From NCBI GenBank assembly GCA_035048485.1, contig CM068580.1, forward strand, positions 53,854,475 through 53,918,474: a stretch of DNA of 64,000 nt, given 5' to 3'. The translations under genes were made by a program, and so were the position numbers. Under the pieces are notes generated by a model. That model made no database searches. It saw nothing but the letters and a program-made list of their open reading frames with translations, and had not been told where the DNA came from. Positions 12,101-21,740 of this stretch are shown in pieces; the first letter of the stretch is position 1; each line of letters starts with the position of its first letter. The DNA comes from Pteria penguin (taxonomy: Eukaryota > Mollusca > Bivalvia > Pterioida > Pteriidae).

Positions 12101-15100
12101 TATATTGTAATTAAATTGGTACTCCTTAGCTAGCATATATTTGTTACTTTAATATGGATCATTATCATTAAACTCATTTCAAAAATAGACAATATATGTT
12201 TATACAAGCAAGGGGGCGTAAACCAAGAGACTGCAACAACACGAGCATCCCTCTTCTGACTTCGAGAAGTAGGGGTACAAGTAGGTTGTACCTCCCTAAA
12301 GATATGAATATTCAAAATCTAAAAGAAAACATAAAATACCCGGGAAAAATCGATTGAAAGTTGCAAGTTTTATCCCTTCAGTTTATGGGACTTGGCTACG
12401 TCGCAGACACGGACGACGAAGGACTATGTACAATGTGAGCTTCAAGCATAACAAGTAAAACTACAATCTTCTATTCATGAGCATGGGAAATTTATGAAAC
12501 AAATATCTTTTGGAGTTTGAAATGAAGCCTGGGAACAGGTGGACACAAATTTTCATTTATAATCCTATGGGTCATTGCGTTTGGATCAGTAAATGTGTCA
12601 CATTAAAGTCCGCAGGGATTTCCCTTCGAATATTGGTTGATGCTTCATAATGAATACTTACTATATTGCAGAATCATTGAGTTCATACTCATAGCCTCTG
12701 GCAACAGCATTTCTGACACCTCTGTCTTGCCATAAAGCTTTCAGAGAGGCGTAAATGGGCGGCAGCATGCTTTTTGATCCATCACAGAATCTTGAACACG
12801 TCAGCACAGCCTGAGCATGATTCTGCAAATCAGTAAAGATATTACTGGGTTATTTGATCAGTCATCCAAGTGGTATGCCATTCCCTCACAGGCATTTTAA
12901 TTGTAATATACAGAATTTGATTCTGTAGAGAAGCAGAGAAACTTCGAGATACATTTAGAATTTATGACTACAATAGCGTCTACCAATACATGAAACCTTG
13001 TGTTGTAATTTCCTAGGTGCTTCACATCTTGGCTTCCTTTCTAATTCAGTCTCAGACGGAAGTCATTTTATCTACTTACCCTATTTTTAGGGTTTTCCAG
13101 GTTAATTCTAAGGAGACCCATTCCGGTCAGGACGTATCTCATTGATCCTAATAAATTATCCAGAACAGCCGGCTACAAGAAAATAAAATGCAGTTTATTC
13201 GCGAGTTTAGAAGTGAACAGAATGGAGAAATAATTGGATGCGTGTGAAGATTTCAAGTTTTAACAACTTTTTATTACAAAAGTTTTAGTTCTGTTTTAAA
13301 GAAACCAAGTGTCAGTTGCTACATGCAAGACTTCGATGTTTTCGATAAAAATGATTTATGGCTGTTCCTGCAAATATTATCGGATTGTCTCAGCGTAACT
13401 ACCTTATAACCGAGAGGTCCCATGCTCGAGTCCCAACGACGAATCCTTCAGCAGATGACGTCACCATATACATGTAGCAAGGGCGAAGGAGAAAGTGGAG
13501 CAGGGGGTGGGTTGTGCGCTTAACTTCCCCCCTCCAACTTTTTTACTTTTTCTGACACACAGCTAATAGTATTCATGAAAAGTTTTTATTTTTTTCAGTA
13601 TTTTGAATGTTATACCCCTACTTTTCTTTACCCAGCTACATCACTGTGTGGAGAAATAATCTTCAGACGACGTAGAGCAAGAAACAAACACATACACACT
13701 GTGTTCACTCTCGTTCTAAAGCTTACCGGGTCTTTTCGTTAAACAGCTACATGCATTTCCCATTTGGGTCGGTAGCTGACGTAAAACTATATGACGTCAT
13801 AAATTTTCTATAGAAACGTCATTTTTGGATCATCCCTTCCCTGAGTTTTAAACCGGTTTCCACATCTTCTCGAGACAAGCGTACGTAATACGGGAGTAAG
13901 ATATTACGTACGCGTGTCTCGAGAAGATGGGTTTCCATAGAATTTGATGAAGTAAGCATTAATTCTTTGTCAGGTACCGTCCCTTATGAGAAGTAAGTCC
14001 GTGTAACAAAAAGACCGAATAGTTGATTGCGTAACAACTTTTCTTCAGCTGTAACCGCAATTATTTGTAACAACATTTCTTCAGCTGTAACCGCAATTCA
14101 GAAAATTGTTTAAAATAGGGTATGTCGTTTATATCAGGTTTCCTGTAAGCCACAATCCATTATTCAAAGCTCATAAAACTATGAACACATACTTAAAGTA
14201 AATTTCTCTTTGTTATTAAGTAGATACTAGCAACCCATACTTAAACTGACAAGGTTTGAAAAAAATACACAGTGTCCAATAGCATATTAATGATTTAAGA
14301 AAAAAAAGCTATGTTTGTGAAACACTAATGCCCTCGGCGGCAACAAATTCCAAAATGTTATTTTTAGCGTGAAAGTCAATGTCAAAGTTAAAAGGTCGTC
14401 GAGCTTGGTGTCATTTGAAAGGGCTTCATTAGTTGAGTAGCATGTGAAATATGAAGTCTTTATGCCTCACAGTTCAAAAGTTATGGCCAAGGTTAAAGTT
14501 GTCAGGCAGAAAACCAGACAGACAAACAGACAGAAAGACAAACAAACAGACAAACAACAGACAGACAAACAGACAGACAGACACGACAAAAACAATATGC
14601 CTCCGATCTATCGATCCGGTTGCATAAAAATGTAAAACATGCATACATGCAGATGCAACAAATGCATATCAAAGTCTACTACGATATAAGTCGTGGATTT
14701 GCCATAATTCAGGTGCACTTTGATTGTGAAGTTTACACACCTTGAATGATTGAAGTTCCTCCAAAGAAAATCCATCGTTGTGAATAATTTTCATCTGTTT
14801 GACCAGGGTACTCTTCCCACCTTCCGCAGCACCTATAGCACAAAAGTAAATGAATTAGAAATATTTACGTGTTTCTTCCTTTAAAAGAAACAGTATATTT
14901 TAATAATGAAGTGACTATATGCAATGTCGGAGGAGCAAGCGTCCCCTGCAAGGCCAGACATACCCGCCATGAATACCCGCAAACCATACAGAAGTGCGCC
15001 AAAATGATTCAACTCTGCATACATATCGTTAAGATGGGTGTGGAATAACAATGTATAGATAGTACCATCGTATCAGAATATACTGAAGTCATGGTATCTA

Positions 15101-18100
15101 AGTATAGGTCTGGGTTGTCTCGCCGACTGCAAGAGCGAAGCAGGGGTGCTTAGGTATGACAAGTTGTTAATCGGTTCTTAAACGTAGAATTCAAGTTCAA
15201 GTAGATAGATTAGACATGAATTATAGCAAAAGATTTTTTATGTATTTTAAAACCCCCAAACCATTCCTTTTCCACTGGTAAAATATATGTACAGCGTCTC
15301 TCCATACTTTGGGATATCTAAAGTTGATCTTTTCTATATATTTACTATGAACATCAGATCGTGAAAATGATTCACACAGAAGACTTGCCATCGGTAGTAT
15401 TTGATCGGACGTATATCACAATTTTCATTTTAAGCTCATTGTTTTCATTCTGCTATTTTTCTTACTTTTCTACATTTGGAAAATTAGAGGCTAATTTTTC
15501 AAGGGAAAAACCTACCAAAATCAGTGTATGAAAGTTTCAATTTCTTACTGATGCTATCAACTTACCGATCCGTAAGGAGAAAAGGAAAATGAGAAATTAT
15601 ATGGGGATTTTCACATAAAATCATTTACTTTTACCTATAATTCACATGACAAATTTGGGTTTTTGTTTTTATTTTATATTTTTTTATTTTTATATTTATT
15701 TTTTTTATTATTATTACTATTTTTTTTGTATGTGGGGTTTTTTTTTTTTTTGCTACTTTGGGACTTTTTTTCAATAAATGTCTATTGTATTGTTTTTAAC
15801 TTTCAGATTCTAACTTATCAGTGTTTGTAAAACACTTGTACAGAAACCTTAAATCTCATCATTATTATTTCGTAATTTTTTTTTTTAATTTTCAATTCTG
15901 AATACTTAGAAATGAATACTTTTTTAATCATTGAAAATTGAAAGTTAGGAAATGACAAGCCTGTCGTTGATATATAATAAATATTTGTAATTAATAGATT
16001 TTTCAAATGTCAGAATATGTAAAATGAAATCAAAGAAAGGAATTAACTAAAATTTACCAGGGAGGTCATCTTTGTAACACTGTGATAACCCCTACTAACC
16101 CCTTGACATTACATATATTAGAGAACAGTGTCGGACACCGCTGAAGTGAATATACTGGGCATAAATAATTCAAAATGTACCCACACAGGCAGTAGAAACA
16201 ATGTTCTTTTATTCCTTAAGAAAGATTCATTATTATCAATATCAAGTTTGCATACTTTCCTTAAATCTGACAGTGAACCTGTGGCACTTAACAACAACAA
16301 CAACAGCAACAACAACAACAACAACAACAAAGCGCAGTGCTTAAAAAGCTTGTTTCATTTGTACATGTGTTGTAATGTTTAAAACACATTATATTGGAAA
16401 GAAACTAAGTGTATCTAAGAAACAGGTGTAAATGTGTGTATAGATATGAAGGTGTAAGAACTATATGTTCATTAAAAGTTTTTTATACTTTTACTTTATA
16501 ATTATGATGAGATGATGATCAATACCTCCAAAAATGTTAAGATGCAGCATTTCTTCCAACACTTCTGCACAAATTAGTGTGCTGACACTTCAGTTTTTGC
16601 ACTGTATTTATAAATTACGCTCCTCCGCCCTACATAGTTTGTTTTATACCAGTGTATAACCATTATGAATGTTACACACAAAAACTTCATCGCGGTTAAA
16701 CTAAATATCGCTGAAACGACATAGATAGAGACATATTGCAATTGGCACACACCTATTGAATATGCCCATGTAAAAGTGTCTGTGCAAATAGAACTGGTGA
16801 CCATGGGGTTATTATAGATATTTCAAAGAGTAGAGACGGATCCAGCAATTATCGAAAAGAGATCAATCCTTTTCGAGGTTAAATTTTGCATATGGGGCGT
16901 CTATCCATAAAAAAGTGAAAATGACCTTTTTTGGTAATATCTTCCATTGAAAAGGAAGAGGCTGCAATCCCCCAGTCCTTCCTCTCCTAAAGAAAAATTT
17001 ACCTTTTTTGGTTGGACCCCTTCTGACGAAAATTTCTGGATCCGCGCATACACAGTATACTGAATATTATATTATCAAATGTCAGTATAGCTATAAATAC
17101 ATGTAAAGTCCAGCTCAAAAATGTACAAGACAAAACAACATGACAACTTAAGCTCTTCTCAATACACTGTCCAGAGTATTAAGATAATCGGTTCTGTCAA
17201 TACACATTGTATTTCTGGTAGCCCGAAATGTAGTACAAGCATATAATGGCATGTCCACATACGACATGGCATTGCACGTGATTAAATGACAAATGGACAT
17301 ATGGCCATAGACAATATAAAGCTTGACCGCATGAAAAAGCCATTGGAATGTTACCCTACCCAACCTTTATCTATCATATCGTTGACCAGGTCCAGGACTT
17401 TCAGGAAAGGAGTGGGATTGCCTCAAGAGACCAAAGCGAAAACTGATTTATTAATTTTTAAAGATAATTATTTATGACAAATTCTTTATTGTAGGTAACT
17501 GTAGGATCAGATGGATTCCGCCACCCCTCCCACAAACATACATTTTTGGCTTGATTCAGTGCACTGTTACTGTGAAGACATTTATTGGTTTTGCACATCA
17601 CCACCCATATCTTACCCCGAGTACTTTTGAATTGCTTTCTACGTTAATGTAAAAATTTAAGTGAAAAGGGGTCGGACCCCTTTCATCCATGCTTTTTTTA
17701 TGTGATGGTTAGTGGCTGCAAGAACATAAGAACTTTGGTAAAACTTTCTGCAGCCTCGCAACTCTGCCCACATCCTGGCAAATTTGATCAACTCTTTCCT
17801 GGTTGAACCAAATGCGAAGGTCTGCCTATGTACCCGCTGAGTGGGGGTGTTAATTCGATTTCCTCCACCAATATATATGTGTAATTATCAGGGTGTTGCG
17901 TTGAATGACATATAAACACATCTTTTTCAAGTTATATTTGGCCATGACCGAGATCAATGACAATCGACATGACTCGATCTATCGCGTGTGCGCATATACC
18001 TGTCGTGAGGGGGGACCTGGGGACAGCGTTGTATAAACAGCTCGCTCTGGGGCTCAGGTCATCTAGATTAGATCCCAGGTGGCAAATATCGGAGAAAATT

Positions 18101-18336
18101 GTAAAATCATAGAACTGTATTATATCAATGACTACTAACAACTTCTACCCACACACCCTCATGAGTAATCACACATTACATGGCGTTTATAATTATCTAC
18201 ATGAATACTTGCCTAGTAGTAATATTTTGATGACATTTTGGTCCTTTTTGGCCCAGTTGTGTAGTTGTCGGTCAATATAATCACTGCGGGCCCTGGCCTT
18301 TATTTCATCCTGGTCAAGACTTAGGCACTGTCCCAT
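5373..18336 (-). CDS. Heterotrimeric G-protein alpha subunit, Gv (GNAV)-like, nine exons
   Basis: Join, minus strand: 18336-18213, 14832-14741, 13172-13080, 12822-12662, 11464-11336, 10679-10550, 9893-9822, 7419-7332, 5563-5373. The exons sum to 1080 nt, giving 359 residues plus a TAG stop, the usual length for a G-alpha. Every junction keeps frame. Visible motifs are MGQC at the N-terminus (Gly2 myristoylation and Cys4 palmitoylation likely), P-loop GAAEGGKST (42-50), switch I RVRTTG with catalytic Arg181 and Mg-binding Thr184, switch II DVGGQ with Gln207, NKLD (272-275) and TTAT (329-332). The last five residues are KASIL, with no Cys at -4, so pertussis toxin should not modify it. It should act at the inner plasma membrane as the GTP switch for a seven-helix receptor. 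The alanine-containing P-loop, the PAVLDNLL...GMGLLRINL segment and the [13 protein letters not shown] tail resemble the Gv class as I remember it. The tail also shares features with G12/13. Membership in the G-alpha family is certain; the subclass is inferred. Confidence 0.93.
6585..6770 (+). repeat. Diverged tRNA-derived SINE in G-alpha intron 8
   Basis: Has the family layout. A tRNA-like head GCCGGCGTAGC...TTGATAGAGTG comes first, then a degenerate B-box region, then the body motifs CGCGTCACGGTAGACCT and CATGTAAAAG. The tail is lost. The 300-bp minus-strand open frame over it is a by-product. Confidence 0.6.
7085..7195 (-). repeat. Fragment of a second SINE family
   Basis: Shares with 63685-63830 a GTTGGTT...ATTGGT start, a GGCGxC block and AGGT..CCAACCT.TTAAACA-TGTCGCAC. 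This matches the 3' part of that tRNA-derived repeat in minus orientation. Short and diverged. Confidence 0.45.
7332..7419 (-). CDS. G-alpha exon 8 (NKxD motif)
   Basis: 88 nt between ATTGTAG and GTATGG, encoding [20 protein letters not shown] and on to FFPEYRG. NKLD is the guanine-specificity motif. The exon has no ATG and is short, so a simple ORF scan misses it. Confidence 0.93.
7640..8425. repeat. TATCATATTATA-type AT satellite, split by a SINE
   Basis: Irregular tandem repeat of five-base steps such as ATATC, ATACT and ATCTC, organised into ~40-bp units (TATCATATATCATCTCATAC). The SINE at 7740-8014 sits inside it, so the satellite is older than that insertion. It lies in G-alpha intron 7 (7420-9821). 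Confidence 0.9.
7740..8014 (+). mobile_element. Full-length tRNA-derived SINE
   Basis: The best-preserved copy in the window. It starts GCCGGTGTGGCCTAGTGG, with A box TGGCCTAGTGG at about 7746-7756 and B box GGTTCGACTAA near 7791. The body (TTTCGGATGAGACAGTAAAA, CCGTGTCACGGTAGGCATG, GCTTCGGGTGGGTTCG) recurs in the other copies. The 3' part ends TCATATACGTGAAATAATCG and then an (AATC)n tail, the usual simple tail of a LINE-mobilised SINE. TATCATATTATAT flanks both ends, but the host satellite contains that string anyway, so the target duplication cannot be proved. Confidence 0.9.
8590..8860 (+). mobile_element. tRNA-derived SINE, second copy
   Basis: Same head, body and AATC tail as 7740-8014, more diverged (B box TGGTTCGACTT; body CCCGTGTCATGGTAGACGTGG; tail ATAATCAATCAATC). 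TCAAAAACT occurs just before the start and just after the tail, a likely target-site duplication of about 9 bp. Confidence 0.87.
9077..9159. repeat. Compound (TA)n(GA)n microsatellite
   Basis: About 18 TA units followed by about 23 GA units. The 64-codon minus-strand frame over it is only Ser-Leu and Tyr-Ile repeats. Confidence 0.97.
9469..9735. repeat. 19-bp minisatellite CCAGATCTAGTCAACATAA with a larger duplication
   Basis: About eight near-perfect 19-bp copies run from 9469 to 9622, differing mainly in A or T at the last base. A non-repeat stretch AAGCACACCTGTTACTACAG...TATGTTAAA follows. Then two more 19-bp copies and the same stretch appear again, so a segment of about 75 bp is duplicated. 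It lies just downstream of G-alpha exon 7 (in intron 7). Confidence 0.95.
9822..9893 (-). CDS. G-alpha exon 7
   Basis: A 72-nt exon of 24 codons between TTTACTAG and GTAAGT, encoding [19 protein letters not shown] and DACF. It is identified by NRxxESxxLFxSIxNNxxF, the G-alpha sequence that follows switch III. Confidence 0.93.
10185..10390 (-). repeat. tRNA-derived SINE variant, minus strand
   Basis: On the minus strand it begins ACCGGCGTAGCTCAGTTGAT, a tRNA-like 5' end with an A box, then has body pieces CAGGGTAGACTTT and GCATAGGTCGAAGTTTCTGT. It ends with CCAGATAGTGAAATAATTTC and an AAAC-type tail. It lies in G-alpha intron 6, close to exon 6. Confidence 0.7.
10550..10679 (-). CDS. G-alpha exon 6 (switch II)
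   Basis: 130 nt between TTTTATAG and GTAAGT. It completes Arg200 and encodes [15 protein letters not shown] and then [12 protein letters not shown]. The catalytic Gln207 is intact. The boundary after the EDPNV segment is at the same place as in vertebrate Gi genes. Confidence 0.96.
11336..11464 (-). CDS. G-alpha exon 5 (switch I)
   Basis: 129 nt between TCTCAAG and GTATGT. It encodes [20 protein letters not shown] then [12 protein letters not shown]. Arg181, which stabilises the transition state, and Thr184, which binds Mg, are both present. Confidence 0.95.
11956..12112. repeat. 15-bp minisatellite TGTAATGATGTATAT
   Basis: About ten copies, nearly identical, in G-alpha intron 4. A G/A variant (TATTGTAATG or TATTATAATG) recurs every fourth to fifth copy, so there is a weak higher-order pattern. 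Because 15 is divisible by three, both strands show open frames; these are not genes. Confidence 0.96.
12662..12822 (-). CDS. G-alpha exon 4 (helical domain)
   Basis: 161 nt between ATTTGCAG and GTAAGT. It contains [15 protein letters not shown] and ends [11 protein letters not shown] plus two bases of Tyr157. The YxLNDSA motif is diagnostic for G-alpha proteins. Confidence 0.93.
13080..13172 (-). CDS. G-alpha exon 3 (helical domain)
   Basis: Exactly 31 codons between TTCTTGTAG and GTAAGT, encoding [19 protein letters not shown] and onward to NPKNR. This is the start of the all-helical domain, where G-alpha classes differ most. It is the segment that most suggests the Gv class. Confidence 0.88.
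13395..13475 (+). repeat. Internally deleted SINE fragment
   Basis: A B-box region (CCGAGAGGTCCCATGCTCGAGT) passes almost directly into the 3' motif CAGATGACGTCACCATATAC, which lies about 150 bp further along in intact copies. The middle has been lost. It sits in G-alpha intron 2. Confidence 0.55.
13855..13937. mobile_element. 67-bp perfect-hairpin insertion with 8-bp target duplication
   Basis: The element (13863-13929) is two 28-bp arms matching at 27 of 28 positions (start CATCTTCTCGAGACA, inner end GTACGTAATA) around an 11-base loop, CGGGAGTAAGA. It is bounded by identical 8-bp direct repeats GGTTTCCA at 13855-13862 and 13930-13937. There is nothing else inside. Perfect 8-bp duplications fit hAT-type integration, but the family is not identified. 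Confidence 0.85.
14031..14098. repeat. Tandem duplication of 32 bp
   Basis: GTAACAACTTTTCTTCAGCT... occurs twice, at 14031 and 14067, with one substitution, ending each time in GTAACCGCAATT. A short recent duplication in G-alpha intron 2. Confidence 0.9.
14510..14582. repeat. Imperfect (ACAG/ACAA)n microsatellite
   Basis: A run of ACAGACAAACAGA-type tetramers in G-alpha intron 2, about 160 bp from exon 2. The lysine/threonine-rich frame over it is not a gene. Confidence 0.9.
14741..14832 (-). CDS. G-alpha exon 2 (P-loop)
   Basis: Starts after TGCTATAG and ends before GTGTGT. It encodes the P-loop GAAEGGKST followed by [14 protein letters not shown], which is close to the conserved G-alpha sequence after the P-loop. 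The usual GAGESGKST has become GAAEGGKST. Confidence 0.93.
14833..18212 (-). other. G-alpha intron 1 (GC-AG), low-complexity content
   Basis: The longest intron of the gene. It starts with GC (G|GCAAGTATTC at 18212) and ends TGCTATAG. Inside are a T-rich tract at 15655-15775 and a (CAA)n run at 16291-16330, whose complement gives the poly-Leu ORF seen on the minus strand. I see no other exon or intact transposon. Confidence 0.75.
16291..16330. repeat. (CAA)n microsatellite
   Basis: About 13 ACA trinucleotides with one AGC interruption, in G-alpha intron 1. Confidence 0.95.
18213..18336 (-). CDS. G-alpha exon 1 (N-terminus, start codon)
   Basis: Encodes residues 1-41 plus the first base of Gly42, starting [15 protein letters not shown] and ending NVIKILLLG. 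The ATG at 18336 is chosen because Gly2 and Cys4 form a standard lipidation site and the spacing to the P-loop is normal. The only donor that joins exon 2 in frame is G|GCAAGT, a GC rather than GT donor at 18212-18211. Confidence 0.85.
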
Positions 18337-19394
18337 TCCGTCGTCCACTCTACATCGTTTTAAAGTCTTTAATACTATATCACACAGCTACGGAAGTAGA
18401 CATCAGATAAAGGGAAGCACATTCATTACATTCTTCAATTGTCGTTTTACCCAATCAAAAGAAATAAACAGGTACAAGTTCCTGGCCCACATTCGATAGT
18501 TAGTCCAAATTAATACGACGAATTATTACGATCCTGTCTGTAATTTGATAACGTCAGTTTTATTTATAAACAAATAATGAACTTGGTTGATTATGTCTCG
18601 TTTATACGTGAAATCGTATACATTAAATGCCTGTCCTCAGGTAAGTATTTAACATGTGTATCCCAGTTCTACAGTGCACACGTAATATGTGGGGCCACTC
18701 CCGATGTAAACCGAATGTCATACAACACAAGCTATACAGGCGACATAATATGATATCCACGTTTCGGATTATAGCGAAAGGTGTATTGGTGATTCCCCAT
18801 TTAACACGCGTATTAAAACTAGCTTAGTATAAAAAAAATCAGTTGCGGATATAAGGAAGGGGGAAGAGGAGGGGGTCCTTATTTCCATAACAGTGATGTG
18901 TATCGTTTTCTCACTTTTTACCTCGAGATTTAAGGTCGCCCCTCTCCTTTATCTCAAGTCCTAGGTCTGCCATGAAAATAATAGTGCTTGTAAAATGAGA
19001 ATCAATCCGTTAAATCAAAGCATTTTATGACCACCCACACTATGTATTTCTTCACTTTGATTGTGTGCATTGTACGTATATGTCAAGCCCTTAGGAAGCA
19101 TAAAGATTGAAGGGGCGTCTAAGAGACATAATGGAGAATGTTTAAAACAAGGGTTCAAATCCACAAAACAAGGTACCTCTTTGCAAAGTGCAGATTTCCA
19201 AGCCCACAACCCTCACCAAACAACCTTGCAGTCCTATGCGTGAAGTTTCTAAAACGTATGATATATCAAAAACTGTACCATGAGTGCATGCTAAAATCTT
19301 TTAGGGACATGTTTTCATTTCACACATCATGGACAAATTCAGTCGCAGCTTACTTTAGATTGCTTACGTCTAAGGATCTGCAGGATGGACACAC

Positions 19395-19700
19395 ACCCAC
19401 ATTCCTATACATATCATATGACTGACAAACGCATTTCTACATACATCATATGATAGACAGACATATGCATTCCTGTATATATCATATGACTGACAGACGC
19501 AGTTCTGTATACATCATATGACAGACAGACAGACACATTCCTGTATATATAATATGACTGACAGACGCATTTCTTCATACATCATATGACAGACAGACAG
19601 ACAGACAGACAGACGCATTCCTGGATACATAATATGACAGACAGACGCATTTCTGTATACATTACATCACAGACAGACAGAAGCATTCCTACATATACAT
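19395..19700. repeat. ~50-bp minisatellite built on CATATGAC and AGACAGACGCATT
   Basis: Six or so diverged units, each with a CATACATCATATGAC block, a variable number of AGAC tetramers and a GCATTCCTGTATA block. Unit length varies through gain and loss of the AGAC steps. Confidence 0.85.
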
Positions 19701-20884
19701 CATATACCAATTCCTATAGACATCAAAGTTTTAAGGGAGCAATCGTTTAGGGACTTAAGAAAACATTTTGACTGATTCGTGTATTTTATGAGTACAAATA
19801 TCCAACCTAAATGGAGTCTGGACATCTTCCTTTCCTCTTTTTTTCCTCTTCTATAACCATACAAACGCCCTAGACCTTTAAACACCTTTAATTAAATAAC
19901 AAAACCTAGAATGTCAAAATTTATTTCATTAGAAAAAAGTAATGATAGCTTATTGGCGCACTTTATCGTATATTTAAGACAGTTAGAAAACTCATATTGA
20001 CAATCGGATTTTTCATACTTCCATAAATATATAGTGACAGATGTTACAATAAATACCCTCTCCTCCAGGTAATTTAATCTCACCTTGGGATTTACAACAG
20101 GATTTTGTTTCTTGATTCAGTCATCTGGCGATCATATAATGTGTCAAGATCCCAGTACTTACCACATAACGATGTACAGACATTTTATCTACAATTCATC
20201 TGATATATCATATTTATTATAAGACTAACAATTTGGATCTTGATGCCGACGAATTTGTATATGCTATATGATAATAAAGAAATACCCGGCCCACATATGG
20301 TCAACGAGACAAAAAATCTCTAAAAATGTAGACAAAAACAAATCTATCTCGCACAAGTATTTCTGTATCCCTCACCCTAACTAAAACAACATACCCCTAC
20401 CCGACTCGTTGGTACTTTCACGTTTTCAGTTGTTCGGTTAGATAAATAATTGCTCCCTGAAAACATTTCTTTTGCATTTGGTGATAGAATATACTTTTTC
20501 AACAATGTTTGAGAGCGTCAGATTTGTCCTTAGTAGTTCTCGGGATAGTTTCTGCCAAATTTGATATAATCGAGAAACCCCTAATTTATAGTCATTTCTA
20601 CATATGGTTGTATGACAAAGATTATTTTTGATTCTTGATATGTATATACGAAATTCATACTTACTGACTGTTCCGGAAAATATGACACTTGAGATGGACA
20701 TGGTCAGGTCAATGCACTAGGGAGTAACTTGCAATGATATTGGGTATGGACATGCGACCAAAGCCGTTAGCATTCAGTTAATTTATATATTGACCATAAA
20801 AACAGTATCCATTCATATACTATATACTTACTGTATACATTGCAGATGTGTCTTTTCTTTTGTTTTAATCCACGTTTTACCTAT

Positions 20885-20886
<2 letters not shown>

Positions 20887-20957
<71 letters not shown>

Positions 20958-20968
20958 TGTGTGTGTGT
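20887..20968. repeat. Compound (TA)n(TG)n microsatellite
   Basis: About 16 TA units followed by about 25 TG units. Both open frames across it are only Tyr-Ile and Cys-Val repeats. Confidence 0.97.
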
Positions 20969-21740
20969 ACTTGGGGATTTTGCGTCACTTCTTCAAACAC
21001 CGATCTCATTACACTAGGGGTTCCCAGCTGTATGAAGTAGGCTCGAACCCATCTTTTAGCCTCGAGTCAAGCAAGCTACCGGCCCATTAAGAGGTAAAAT
21101 GTATCTCTATACAAAATGTGTCTCCTCCCCCCCCCCTCCCCCTTGCACTTACAATTTGTAAAGTGAACCTGTTGTCTTTTTCAACGCATGACTTCATATA
21201 AGAACTGAATGTTTAATTTTGAAAATATATTAATATACTGGAAAGATTGTTCAGAAATGACGCATATATTTACTGCTTTACTATCTTTCTTTCGTTCTTT
21301 CTCCTTCGTGACTTTGCTTTAAATAAGAACGATCATAGAAAAAGAGTTACTTTACCCGAACCGTGCAACGGATAACAACAGAAGTATTGTTAAAGGTGAA
21401 CATCAAGAGCAAGACGTTGACCTTTTGATCTATTATGAACTATTCACAATCTTCTCATGTCTGTTTGTTGACTCATCATGAAAAGCTTTCTACAAGAAGA
21501 ATTAAACTGAAATGTTAGTGGGCTGTGGAGGCAATGTATTCAATATTTTTCAAGAACTTTTGCCCTTCTATATGCACAGGTGATACGTCTGATTTTTTTC
21601 TCTAAAATAAATCAATGTGAATTTGACTTCTTATCAACTTGTCCAACAATGCGAATCACTAGATCAGGGTTACAGTTCACAGGAAATATTTGCCATTGTC
21701 AAATCTTCAATATGTGTATTGCACTCAGTAAACTTACATA

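Larger units (their letters stand above)
18337..21740. other. Upstream flank of G-alpha, no coding evidence
   Basis: Should contain the G-alpha promoter and 5' UTR, possibly with a non-coding first exon, but I see no clear TATA box or CpG-rich core. The ORFs here resemble nothing I recognise. It also holds a ~50-bp degenerate minisatellite (19395-19700), a TA/TG microsatellite (20887-20968) and a short poly-C run near 21128. Confidence 0.5.

Noticed and set aside
5373..18336. Assignment of the G-alpha to Gi/o or G12/13
   Set aside because: The C-terminus lacks the Gi/o cysteine and the DCGLF-like end. The tail shares some residues with G12/13, but switch II ([14 protein letters not shown]) and the helical domain do not.
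19138..19425. 95-codon plus-strand ORF upstream of G-alpha
   Set aside because: No similarity to a known family that I can see, and its end runs into a minisatellite.
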